Assembly: GCA_003956705.1 (NCBI GenBank)
Contig: QZCP01000245.1
Coordinates: forward strand, 1 to 64,000
Source: Brevipalpus yothersi
Taxonomy: Eukaryota > Arthropoda > Arachnida > Trombidiformes > Tenuipalpidae
Reading direction: 5' to 3'
Length of the DNA stretch: 64,000 nt
The stretch's first letter is position 1; each line of letters opens with the position of its first letter. Both the position numbers and the translations under genes were made by a program. Positions 36,836-47,412 of the stretch are shown here, one piece after another. The notes beneath the pieces are model-generated. The model saw only the letters and a program-made list of their open reading frames with translations, ran no database searches and was not told the DNA's origin.

Positions 36836-38899
36836 ATGGAACTTATACAAATTGAGCCGCACAGAAAATGGTTGAGAAGAGTGTTGAAAGAGTTGGGAAT
36901 TATTTTGCCCTCCAATCGTGATGGTGGTAGTGATAATGGTACCAAGAGATTCAAAAAGATAGATGATGGTGATGATGAAAAGTATTTGAAAAATTTAGAT
37001 CCTACCAAATGGAAGGAACAAGATCATTATCGAGTTTTAGGTCTCAAATATCGAAGATTTTTGGCCACAGATGAAGAAGTGAAACAAGCATGTAAGTTGA
37101 TGACTTCAAATGTTATATAACTATTGTTACTGTTGATAAGTGAAGATATTTAACTTCGTTCTTTTTTCTCAATTTTTACAGATAAAAAAATTGTACTTCT
37201 TCATCATCCTGATAAAAAGCATAGTCAAGAGGAAGGAGATACAGAAACTGAATACTTTGCATGCATAACTAAAGGTAATCATCTTAGAATCATAATTGTT
37301 TTCCAATTGTTAATTGATCATTTTCTTGTAGCTTATCAAATTTTAGGAGATCCTGTAAAAAGACGTTCTTATGATAGTGTTGACGAATATTTTGATGATG
37401 AGATTCCACAAATTAATGCTCATTCGAAAGCTAATTTTTACACTGTTTTTGCACCTGTTTTCGCTAGAAATTCAAGGTAAGTTTGTGAAAAGAGGTTAAA
37501 ATTTTTTTCCTGATTTCGAATTAATTGAAAATATTCCCTTACAGATGGTCTAACATCACTCCGGTTCCATTGTTAGGAGGTGACTCTGACACCAAAGAGA
37601 AAGTAGAGAAATTTTATGATTTTTGGTATAATTTCGATTCTTGGAGAGAATATTCTTACTTGGATGAGGAGGATAAAGAACGTGGACAAGATAGAATTGA
37701 AAGAAAATGGATTGAGCGACAGAATAAAGCTGAAAGAGAGCGTAGGAAGAAGGAAGAAATGAAAAGGATCCGCAAATTAGTCGATAATGCCTACACCTGT
37801 GATCCCAGAATAGCTCGATTCAAAGAAGAAGCTAAAACGAAAAAACTTATGGAAAAGAAAGCTAAAGAGGAAGCGCGTAAAAACAAGCTGGAAGAAGAAG
37901 AGAGAAGAAAAAAAGAAGAGGAACTTGCTCGACAAAAGAAGCAGCAAGAAGAGGAAGAGATGTTGAAAGCGAAAAGAGAAGTTGAAAAGAAGGAAAAAGA
38001 AGTCATCAAAAAACAGATCAAGAGAGAGCGGAAACAACTTGAATCCTTCTTTGAAGAAAACAATTATTTCACATCCGATGAAAAAGAAAGATTAGTGTAC
38101 CTTCAGGAACTCAACAAAATCTTTCTCACCTTCGAGCATTCACAACTATCAGAATTTAAGGAAAACATCATCTCTCTGACAAGTTTCGAAGAGCGAAAAA
38201 ATTTTTTCAAATCAAAAATAGATCAGATTAACAGCAAAAACACTCGAGAACAGCATAATGTATCACAAACTAAAAACGATAATGGAAATAATGAGGAAAG
38301 TTCATCAACAAAAGCTTGGTCAACCGAAGACGTTCAATTGTTGATTAAAGCAGTCAATCTATTTCCTGCTGGTACTCAAAATAGATGGGAAGTTATTGCG
38401 GCCTTTGTAAATCAACATACTACGTCCAATAACAAGAATCGAAAAGCTCGTGAAGTGTTAGGTAAAGCCAAGGATCTCAACAAAATTGGTAAGTGTGCTG
38501 ATTTTTTCTGGATCCGAAATTAGCTTTAATCGATTTTTTTCTCATTTAGATATGACTGTGAAACAAGAAATGAATAAAATATCCATAACAAAATTGTTAG
38601 ATTCATCAAAGAGTAAAGCTAAAATTGAGGAAGGGCCATCTCAGCGCTACGAAGCTCCACTGGAGGAAAACAACTCTCTTAATACTGAACAGCCATGGAC
38701 TAATCAAGAGCAACAACTTCTTGAGCAAGCTCTCAAAACTTATCCAGCATCTGATCCTGAGCGGTGGAGTAAGATAGCAAATTGTATACCTGGTAGGAGT
38801 AAGAAAGAATGCGTTAAGCGGTATAAAGAGTTAGTTGAACTAGTTAAAGCCAAAAAAGCAGCTAAAGAAGCAGCCGCTCAAGCAACCATAAAAAAGTAA
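36836..38899 (+). CDS. DNAJC2: DnaJ homolog subfamily C member 2 (zuotin/MPP11)
   Basis: Five exons (36836-37091, 37182-37274, 37332-37476, 37545-38488, 38550-38899) join to 595 aa, close to the roughly 620 aa of the vertebrate protein. Order of parts: N-terminal segment with a DPTKWKEQDHYRVLGL start of the J domain, the HPD motif (HHPDKK) in exon 2, the zuotin-homology region with the ITPVPLLGG motif and the YNFDSWREYSYLDEED block, a long charged coiled coil, and two SANT/Myb-like domains (AWSTEDVQLLIKAV, PWTNQEQQLLEQAL). The protein is a ribosome-associated Hsp40 that works with an Hsp70 on nascent chains and also has nuclear roles. An AATAAA lies about 100 bp after the stop. Confidence 0.93.
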
Positions 38900-39268
38900 T
38901 CGAAACACATTTTGTGGTTTCTTCCCTTTTTCCATTAGATTTTGTTTTGAAGTATGATAATAATTCAATTGCATTTCTAATCATTTTTTAATCAACGAAT
39001 AAAATCGAATACAAATCAAAGTAAGGTGCAATTATTTCACTCTAGAAATTTTGTGAAAAATATGAAACATGAGGTATCATAACATGATGAGATACTAAGC
39101 AAATGAATTTCCACCAGAATGGATCTTTTCCATGCATCTTTTTGGAGTACACTTCAGAAAAGCAACTATTACGGTCATCACTTCGCAAAGAGAATCTCCT
39201 CCGGAGCAATTGATGATATGAAAGCGGGATGATGAATCAGCAACATCAAGTGTTACTCTCTGGGTGGA
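38900..39268. other. Convergent 3' flanks
   Basis: 3' untranslated region of the DNAJC2-like gene (AATAAA near 38998) and of the minus-strand gene ending at 39269. Nothing else seen. Confidence 0.5.
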
Positions 39269-39772
39269 CTAAATTGATGCGGTAGAATGCGTTGATGTGG
39301 TGGATCCTGTGGATGCAGCCAATGAGCAAGTTTCACGATCATCTTTCATTTCATGATGAACTTCAAGCAATTCAGGTGGAACTTTAGGCTTGAACTTTTT
39401 GTTGTGCAAATGAAGACTTCGACGAACAGTATGCAACAAGCTCTTGTAATTGTAATGATGATGATGGTGATGCTCTTTACTTTTCGGCTTTGGACTCTTG
39501 ATTATAGGATTGTCTTGATTCTCTGTCTCCTGATAAATCCAACCAGCTATCACCGATCGGCGGGACCATTGACCACATCGACGTCGTATCTCTTCCGCTT
39601 CCTCCTTACTGATGGAACCTTTTCGTAATAATTCTTGACATCGCCTCTCTTCCTCTGACTTTAAACTCAGAGGCACACTGCAACCGTCTGGTATTCCATG
39701 GCCAAATCGATGAACTACACGATAACCAGTAGCTGACATTGGATCGATAATTTCTTCCACTAATGAGGTCAT
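39269..39772 (-). CDS. Uncharacterised 167-aa His-rich protein
   Basis: Single minus-strand exon from ATG 39772. No signal peptide or membrane span. The first 85 residues look like a compact domain (YRVVHRFGHGIPDGC, then EEERRCQELLRKGSISKEEAEEIRRRCGQWSRRS). Residues about 100-107 include a run of seven His, followed by a basic stretch and a Ser/Thr-rich end. I do not recognise the family. The ordered N-terminal half and clean start argue for a real gene. Confidence 0.6.
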   Translation of the reverse strand: MTSLVEEIIDPMSATGYRVVHRFGHGIPDGCSVPLSLKSEEERRCQELLRKGSISKEEAEEIRRRCGQWSRRSVIAGWIYQETENQDNPIIKSPKPKSKEHHHHHHYNYKSLLHTVRRSLHLHNKKFKPKVPPELLEVHHEMKDDRETCSLAASTGSTTSTHSTASI

Positions 39773-42700
39773 GATTCAATACCGTTGCGGTTGTTAGCCA
39801 ACACACACAGACACACTAAATTGATGGATATTTCCGAATTGAGATGAACAAGTCAAAAAGAAATGTCGAGAGCAAAGAGTAGCGATTGAAAATGTATACA
39901 CACTGTCAATTATATTGATACAATGGAATGGAATGTAAAAATGTCACTAGAACATGGTACTAAAGATGGCCCGATATCAAGACAGAGGTGACAATACCAG
40001 TCAAATGAAGATCAAGTGGCGATGATCAGCCGTGATGATCAGATCGAATGAAACTAATTTTGCGACGAAAGTTGCTTAAATGCTATCATGCCAGCTCACT
40101 TGAGTGTATGTGTATTTGATGGGGGAAAAAGTGATGTGTTGATGGCATCACTTTGGGCTGAGGATGATCTTCGGTGTGATCGTAATCGTTGCGTATTTGT
40201 ATGTATGTGGAAATGAGCTATCACTTCCCCTGTTCATGGGGCAAAGGAATATTTTAACATAGGAATGTGTACGAGAGGGAGAGAAGAGAGAGAGAAAGAG
40301 AACGTGATGAGAGAGAATCGTTCGTGATTACATTGGACGCATTTAAACGCGGAAACCCAAGATAGATTTATTTATATTTCCCCAAAAGATTAAGTGAAAC
40401 TAATTATCATTCATACACATTGTTGTACATGTACGATAGACGTTCATTTTGTCCCTGGATAAGTGAGAATCAATCATTTTTGCCACTCTGAGGACACAAG
40501 ATAGTGAGAGGGGAAGAGAGAGAGAGTGATATGGTAGCGAATTGATATTGAAAAATATATCAGTATTGATTAGTTGAATAGTGATCCAGCCACTCCTTCA
40601 TATTATCACAAAGAAGAAAAACGAGAGCAATCATTGATACACTCTTGTTTTCAAGAGTGTTATTATCTTAATGCATCTGGTTTTTCCATAGCACGTCATG
40701 GCAGGGTCGTTCTTGATTTTTGCTACCATAATTGCTGAAAATTGATAATGTCTGGGCTGCACTAACAAGATCAATTCCCTAATAAGATTGTGGAAGAAGA
40801 ATTTTCAAGAACAAAAAATCTCAATTCACCTTTGCATCACAACAATTCGATGAGAAAGAAAGCATTTTTGACTCACCTAAAATCTCAAGTGGACAGAGAT
40901 TGAAGTGAATCAAATGATTGCTGTTTCCGGTAGCAAAATTGTTGTGTATAAATGTTGTTTATTACCTATTGTCTTGAGTAGCCACTTGTCAGATTCTAAG
41001 GAATTCTTTTGTGACCACGTCAGACAGATGAATGAAGATTCTGAGAACTTTATCAAAATTACTACAATTTTACTTCCGTCGAAAACATGACATCAAGTTG
41101 AATCCAGATGACTATCATTGATTTTCTTGAATAGCTTCAATTAACTTTTTACACAGGCTAATATCAAGTAAATTAGTTTTCATCTTCAAAAAACAGAATA
41201 TCAAGCGAACATCACAGCAATCTAAAGAGAAATGTGAGGCTATGATCTGGAATTGATTGACTCTCATTCATGATGATTCCCAAACAATTGACAGGGAAAA
41301 GTGTCGCAAGCATCCTTTTTCCGTTCCTGATTTTCGAGTGAAAAAACATAGATATGTTCCATAAATAATTGATGATAGAGTTTCATCGATCATCCGAATT
41401 TCATAGTATAATTCATGGCCGATTCTATTGCTGGGGTAACATTTCCCGCCAATACATTGGAACCATCTCCCTGTATGTCAATGTTTGATTGAGAGGCAAA
41501 TCAAAATCCTAGCAATATTTGCAGTGTGATGGAGAGTTATGCCCCAAATGATTCTCTCCTAGTTGTTATTATTATTATCATGATTCAACATTTTCAACAT
41601 ATCAATACCCGAGTTGCTCACTCAGATTTCATATTTTCGTGATTGAGACGGAGCATGAATGATGACTAAACCGAACAATTGTAAGTGTGTGATTCAACCA
41701 AACTTATGATTATTGATTTTCCTAGGAGAAATTCTGGATCCTAGTTCACTTCCACTGTAATAACTGCCTCACAATGCAAATTGATGTAAAGCTTCATCAC
41801 TAGTAGTTTTTAGTTGCGGACATCCCACACATCAACGAACGTTCATCTAGATTCAATTATTTTACGATCTCGTGACAGATCCAGTTCACGAAAATTGATC
41901 AATGAGTTTAACGGTTCAAGTCAAGATTGAGAAAACGGTTCTTCATAGGAAGTGGAAAAAAATCTCGCTGAATGAATGTGTCTATCAGCATTGAAAGTTG
42001 AAGTGAAAGAGCAGTGAAAGTAGACACTTTTCATGTCGCACTAGGAAGGAGGTGGAGGAAGTATGAAGATGGGGAATACTATCAGAATGGAAGATTTGAA
42101 ATCGACCGAAATGTAACAAAGTTTCATGAAAAAACCGACATTCAACTGAGTAATCTCTCCTTGGCAGTTAGATTAACCTTCCCATCATCATCAGGGGGAA
42201 AAACTCTTCCCGGAAAGAGATAATAGAGATATTTGTCCTTTGAAAGATACGTAAAAATATGTTCAATGTTTCATGATAAATGATCTAATCACAATACTTG
42301 ATGATTCTCTGTTAACTACGACCAAGAAATTAGAAATCATGTACCCGAATGTTCAATGAAAAAAGACTATGGCTGAGTTTCTGCTCTCTAAATATTGAGC
42401 TTTCTGACATGAATTTCAAAACCTTGATACTGTTTCTCAATGACACCTCTTGGAATGAACAATTGAGCTGGTGAGCAATGTGTAAGTCGCATGAGAGTGT
42501 GTCAGAGAGTGTTCTCTTCACACTGATGTAGAATTATTTGGGTGATCAAATGAAATACAAATAGGCATGAAAAGGCTAATGGATCTGTTTCTCTTGATTA
42601 GATTCGGAGTGCATGATTGGTAACGAATATAAATCATGAAGTATCTCTGTGATATACTCCATGCGGTTACTGAAATTTTCATTCAGATGATGATAAATTT

Positions 42701-42774
42701 TAAGAAGGTAGTACAATGTATACTGATCTTTTTCTGATATCAATATTTATCTCCCTATTTCTTGCTTGATCAAA
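39773..42774. other. Long intergenic region
   Basis: About 3 kb without a supported gene. Purine-rich GA patches occur near 40275-40320 and 40500-40530. Short open frames (for example 42014-42223) lack domains or splice partners. Confidence 0.45.
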
Positions 42775-44085
42775 TCAGGCAGATGAATGGGGATGATGAG
42801 GTGACTGATGAGATGAGGATGATGATTGCGGCGGTTGAGGTGTTTGTGCACTTGTATTATCATCGGATGGCTTCAACTCTCGAATTTGCTTGATTAAATA
42901 GGCTTTCTCGTCATTGAATTGGTCATCATCGGCTCTATCAGTTTGGAATTTGGTTAGAAAATCCACCAATTTTTCTTTGTTTCTTAATAAAATATCGAGT
43001 ATTGGCTTTGGTTTATTTGGATTGGCCACGAAAACTTTGAAAACATGGAAAGCTTCGAATTGAATGTTGCGTGATTTATCTTTCAATATTGTCATCATCA
43101 ATTTGAGATTATCTTGGTTACTTATGTATCGTGTCATGACGCTAAAATTATGTCGATCCAATAATAATTCGCCCAATAATTTGAGTGATTGCCTTTTGGT
43201 AACATAATTGTTAGAGTTCAATAGATTTTGAAATTCACTGAAGAAACTTTCATAATTGGCTTCCAAAAATTCTGACGATAGAAGCTTGTGACGAGTTAAC
43301 AATTCTTTAAAAGTAGAGAAGGCATCAGATGCTATATCAAATGTGGATACTTCAACATATGAAAAAAAGTTATGAAAATCGGGCGAATACAGCATTATTT
43401 TTGCTAACGCCTCATAACGGGCACATTCACGCAACATAGAGCCACAATTAAGGGCAATATCGTGTTTCTCATAACCTTTCATCAAGATATTCAGTAATTC
43501 TGGTTTTGTGCATATATATTCAACAGTTGGACAGCGTGTACCTGTTGGAAAAGAGATCAAAGTCAAAAAGAGAAGAAGAAGAGAAAAGAATTAAGATATC
43601 AGATGGAAAAGATGCAGATAACAATGATTAAGGGATCAAAATGATTAAGGAAAAGTTGATGATTCGAAATGTTCTCTTTTCTGTACATCATCATGATTGT
43701 TATTCATGATATTTGATGGATGAAAGAAAGAAGGGAAAAATTTTTTGAGCTTCATATACTTACCGATTTGACGTCTCAGAATGTTATTGAATATTTGTGC
43801 CACATCTTTTTTCGCTTCAAACTCTATTTTGGACATATTATTAATCAACATTACCAATAGATTTGAATTATACATCTCTTGGGCCAATTGAGCCACAGCA
43901 ATATCGGTTTGCTGTTCAATGTCACCACTACCATACAATAGATTTTTGATGAGAACTAAATTTTTGCTCACATCTTCGGTTGCCTTTTCCGCTTTCTTGT
44001 CACCTTTCTCCAGAGCCAGTAAAGCTTCTTGTAATGATTTGATGAGATCAAGTGGATTCTTGTGACTTTTACCGAACAAAGGCAT
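42775..44085 (-). CDS. CAB39: Calcium-binding protein 39 (Mo25)
   Basis: Two minus-strand exons, 43764-44085 and 42775-43541, phase-1 intron of 222 bp, give 362 aa. The start MPLFGKSHKNP, the TDIAVAQLAQEMYNS region, RQIGTRCPTVEYI at the splice, the YEALAKIMLYSPDFHNFFSYVEVSTFDIASDAFSTF segment and the FHVFKVFVANPNKP end are diagnostic of Mo25. Mo25 is a helical-repeat scaffold that binds STRAD and activates LKB1 and GCK-family kinases. The usual length is about 340. Here a Pro/Gln/Ser/His-rich tail of about 25 residues is added. Confidence 0.95.
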
Positions 44086-44525
44086 ATTGTTCAATAAACA
44101 TAAACAGAAGCAAAAAAATACCTTTTAAATATCAAACATTCACAGACACACACACACACAAACTTGAGTACACCAATAACAACACCTTTCACGGTGTATT
44201 TTCTCTACCAAAATACACACACACACACACCCAACGTATGAGCCAATATCAACAATAACAATATATTTTTTTTATAACAACAACACTCAATCAATCAAGA
44301 TGATGATGATTAATACCATCCGGAACCGAAGCATAGATGAGCTATGCTATGTGGTTCTCAATACAGGAATTCCGTCGCCTCCTGGTGAGGTCTCTCGAGT
44401 AAAGCTCTGAACTAGCAAAGCTTAGATTCTCGAACGGCAGGAATGAGGGTACAGGGAACAGAATTTCATGCACTAGGCTTTGTTCTGTTTAATTGATGGT
44501 CTTTTTTACAAAAAATTCTCATTGT
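44086..44525. repeat. CA microsatellites and spacer
   Basis: CA dinucleotide tracts lie at about 44148-44160 and 44212-44231. The remainder, to the end of the minus-strand C2H2 gene, shows no coding sequence. Confidence 0.6.
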
Positions 44526-45812
44526 TTAATCGTTCATAGATGTCTTATCGGATGATTTACGAGCTCTAAGGAATTTAACCTGCCTATTAACCGATTTTAT
44601 TTTGGCATCTAGGCCTGCCTGAGAGGTGTCATCATTGTATAATGACCCGCTACCCTGACAAAGGTGATTTATATTTAGAACTATGTTGTATTGGCGTTTA
44701 TAATGGCGTTTATAACCTCTCTCATCTGGGAAATGTTTCCCACAACGATCACACGTGCACCAGAAACTTGTATGGTACTTTTGTATGTGAACTATTAGTT
44801 CGGCTTTGGTGTTCATTTTATGACCACATAGAATGCACCAGTGTGACGATCTTGAGGCCATTCCCACATTGGGCGCTTGTGTAAATAGTTGACTTAAATT
44901 ATGAACGGTCAAATTGAGTAAGATTCCCTCTTTTAGTGACTTGATTATCCTAATTTTAGTGAGAGAAGAAAAAGTCGCTTCATTAATGATCGGAATGGTG
45001 ATGGGCCAATTGTCCACCAGCAATTCGCTCGAGGTAATTTTCCCCGTAAGGAGGTAGTGATCATTGTCTAATAGAAAGGGGTCCACTCCTTTGATACCCA
45101 GAACGTGTCTAGGTGGGCTTTGCAAGTTCTTAGAGATGATAGAGTAATCATTTTTGCTCTTGCAAGAGCACTGTCTTTGGTCTGCTGGATTTTCCCCCTC
45201 TGGAATAAAAAGAACAAAGTGTGGGTCGGAGGGGTTGTTGGTGCTTTCTTTGGGGATTCTCTCGTCATCTTGGGTGATTGCTGTGGTCTGTTCATCGTCA
45301 CAATCCCGTTCTTCTTCAGCAGAGGATGTATTCGTGACGGAGTCTGCTAGATTCGAGTCGCTTGAAAAGGAAGACGATAGATCATTTCTCGGGTTAATTG
45401 AGATGAGCGAGGAGGTGTCACGCTCGAATGAAACCATGGTTTCCATGTTTTTTTCGAATAATCTACCACCAAGCAATGTTATCGCTTCCTTGAACAGGTC
45501 CAAGTTATCGACCACACACAAACCATCTTTCAAGAGGACATCGATGGCTCTGACTTCCGCTACCTTGACTGATGGAATGAGGACCTTCACGGGGGATGAT
45601 GGATCTTTCAAGTAGCACTGAAGGAAGTCACCTATATATGAACACCAAGATTCACTTTTGAAAGAAATTATTAGATCGGAACAGAAAAAGTGAATGTATT
45701 GATTAATAGTGTGGTTAAATAGACGATTTGAATAAAGTCTAACACTGAAAGAGAGAAAGAGAGAAAAATTAATAATGTAAATTAAAATTTGCAAGAGTGA
45801 AGTTTTCAACAT
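44526..45812 (-). CDS. C2H2 zinc-finger protein related to the small zinc-module family
   Basis: Minus-strand open frame of 428 codons. The ATG at 45812 is the first, but a strong pyrimidine-AG acceptor near 45746 sits within the first 25 codons, so the real 5' end may be spliced. C-terminal part: C-x2-C-x12-H-x4-H (WCILCGHKM...HIQKYH) followed at once by C-x2-C-x7-Y-type finger residues (CDRCGKHFPDERGYKRHYK). The middle is Ser/Glu/Asp-rich. Two segments, about residues 75-115 and 275-320, look like an internal repeat (V-x-IP ... LK-x-G ... N-x2-x-LF). The repeat resembles the part preceding the zinc module in the neighbouring small ORFs. It lies downstream of and parallel to the reverse transcriptase ORF. 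Role unknown; nucleic-acid binding is likely. Confidence 0.6.
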   Translation of the reverse strand: MLKTSLLQILIYIINFSLFLSFSVRLYSNRLFNHTINQYIHFFCSDLIISFKSESWCSYIGDFLQCYLKDPSSPVKVLIPSVKVAEVRAIDVLLKDGLCVVDNLDLFKEAITLLGGRLFEKNMETMVSFERDTSSLISINPRNDLSSSFSSDSNLADSVTNTSSAEEERDCDDEQTTAITQDDERIPKESTNNPSDPHFVLFIPEGENPADQRQCSCKSKNDYSIISKNLQSPPRHVLGIKGVDPFLLDNDHYLLTGKITSSELLVDNWPITIPIINEATFSSLTKIRIIKSLKEGILLNLTVHNLSQLFTQAPNVGMASRSSHWCILCGHKMNTKAELIVHIQKYHTSFWCTCDRCGKHFPDERGYKRHYKRQYNIVLNINHLCQGSGSLYNDDTSQAGLDAKIKSVNRQVKFLRARKSSDKTSMND

Positions 45813-45951
45813 GGGGAGTAGATGGCGCCACTATCGAACAAGAACGTGTACAGCTCGCCGGTTTCAAATGAATAGTTGACTTTCGAGCGCGAATACATTT
45901 TGTTGTGATCATCAAACATTTTGTTTAACTAAATTGTTATTGTTTAAGACA

Positions 45952-46534
45952 ATGAGTGGATTTATTACTGCTAAGACTATGTTGTTGACTAGTCGAACTG
46001 TTACTCGTCCCTTCTTATTTACTGGTAAGTATGAATTTCAATCTCACTCTCATGTATTTATGTAATCTTATTGCTATTCCCCTGACAGGAGAAATCACTG
46101 ATCATCACTATAGAATGTGTGAACAGAGAGTCAAGGATTGGGCAAAAGTAGCTACCGATAGCGAAAAAGAGAATTTCGAAAGAATTCAGGACGCCATTTT
46201 GGCTCGATCAACAACGATGACACTACTGCAAAAGGATCGAGCACATTGCGGACAAGTGATGTTATACGTGAGGGGTCGATTTCGTTTTGTAGACGCTATC
46301 TTCATCTATGAAACTGTGTTCGAAGGTGGATCTCAGTGTAGAATCTGTCGAACTAAAGTGCAACAAAGTGCTTATGGCGATTATTTGGGACATCTCCACG
46401 CTGGATATTGCCCGTTGATAGCTCTTCAGCCCACACTGGGGGTGTTTCATGGAGATGTGAAGTTTCGCTATCTGCCGGAAGATTTCAAGATGGATGAGCT
46501 ACCCGAGTTCACCGATGAAGAGCTTCAGGAGTAA
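45952..46534 (+). CDS. Spliced zinc-module protein with presequence-like N-terminus
   Basis: Exons 45952-46024 and 46089-46534 with a 64-bp phase-1 GT-AG intron give 172 aa. Exon 1 encodes MSGFITAKTMLLTSRTVTRP..., which lacks acidic residues and is rich in Ser, Thr and Arg, like a mitochondrial targeting peptide. Exon 2 carries an amphipathic helical part, a strand segment (VMLYVRGRFRFV) and C-x2-C-x14-H-x5-C, a slightly longer version of the module in the retroelement ORFs on the other strand. It ends with an acidic tail. Divergent from the C2H2 gene with 139 bp between the two starts. It may be a host gene from which the element's ORFs derive, or a domesticated copy. Confidence 0.65.
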
Positions 46535-46899
46535 TAGTCATTATTAAATCCTAGTCTTTTTTATATAGTAATCTCAACCAAGGATGTCTCAACTAGCCTT
46601 CAGTGAAGAATATGATTCAATAGAGTTAATGAAAGAATTATCAGGTTCATATTAAACCAATAGGGACTAAGCAATCTCTCAGAGGAGTGAGTTGGAGGAG
46701 TTGACTAGCATCTCCTCTTCCGCAATGTTGCTCACTGCGAATTTATCTATCGGTATTGTGAAGCTCTGTACGCAAGTGATTTCCTCAGTGCAATTAGTTT
46801 TCTGTTACTTCCAATAAATTGTTGTATTCACTTAGCCCTTGGAGGAGATCGAGAAGTTATCTTGTTGTTTTCTACTCGTGATTACGAGTTGTTTCGCCT
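46535..46899. other. Spacer between the two plus-strand zinc-module genes
   Basis: No coding sequence recognised. It probably contains the 3' end of the first gene and the promoter of the second. Confidence 0.4.
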
Positions 46900-47322
46900 A
46901 TGGATGTCTACGAGGACTGGACTAGCCTGGCTAACGCTTCTGAGTGGGCTTATCAAACTTCAACACCTGAAAGTCAGACTGTGGTTGATGAATTAATCGT
47001 GCAAAGTGCTCTGACTCTGTCTATACGACGAGTGCAACATGATCCTGAACCGTTTATACAACTTGTGTCACATTATTTCGGGCCTCTTGAGAAGATATAT
47101 CTACTCGCCATACGCAAAAGTTTCACGATTCTTCCGCAAAGTTCGATGATGTTTGAGAACTTTCTCCATCAGGAATTTATTTGTGAAATATGTAGTCATT
47201 CATTCGATGCTGAGTCACAATGGATTGGGCATGTTAATTTGCTTGATTGTGCTGTGTTGAATCCATTCATGACCCTAGATCTTAAGGGAACTGTACTCGC
47301 TAATGTTTTCCCGCTACAATAA
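46900..47322 (+). CDS. Single-exon zinc-module protein (140 aa)
   Basis: ATG at 46900, 140 aa, no intron. The helical N-terminal half is followed by C-x2-C-x12-H-x5-C (CEICSHSF...GHVNLLDC) and a short hydrophobic tail. Spacing and length are the same as in the five ORFs on the opposite strand (140-145 aa). The stop codon is embedded in an AATAAA hexamer (47318-47323). It converges on the reverse transcriptase ORF, with only 90 bp between the two stop codons. Confidence 0.7.
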   Translation: MDVYEDWTSLANASEWAYQTSTPESQTVVDELIVQSALTLSIRRVQHDPEPFIQLVSHYFGPLEKIYLLAIRKSFTILPQSSMMFENFLHQEFICEICSHSFDAESQWIGHVNLLDCAVLNPFMTLDLKGTVLANVFPLQ

Positions 47323-47412
47323 ATGAAAACTATCTTGTATTGCTTTTTCGATGAGTTCAAGGAATTTATTTAATGAGAGAAGGATAGAGGCTATGGATTG
47401 AGGAATGAGAAT

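Noticed and set aside
45813..45925. Short minus-strand frame (MFDDHNK...) upstream of the C2H2 gene as a possible extra first exon
   Set aside because: It ends in a stop before the next ATG and lacks a convincing donor; left as an open question about the 5' end of that gene.
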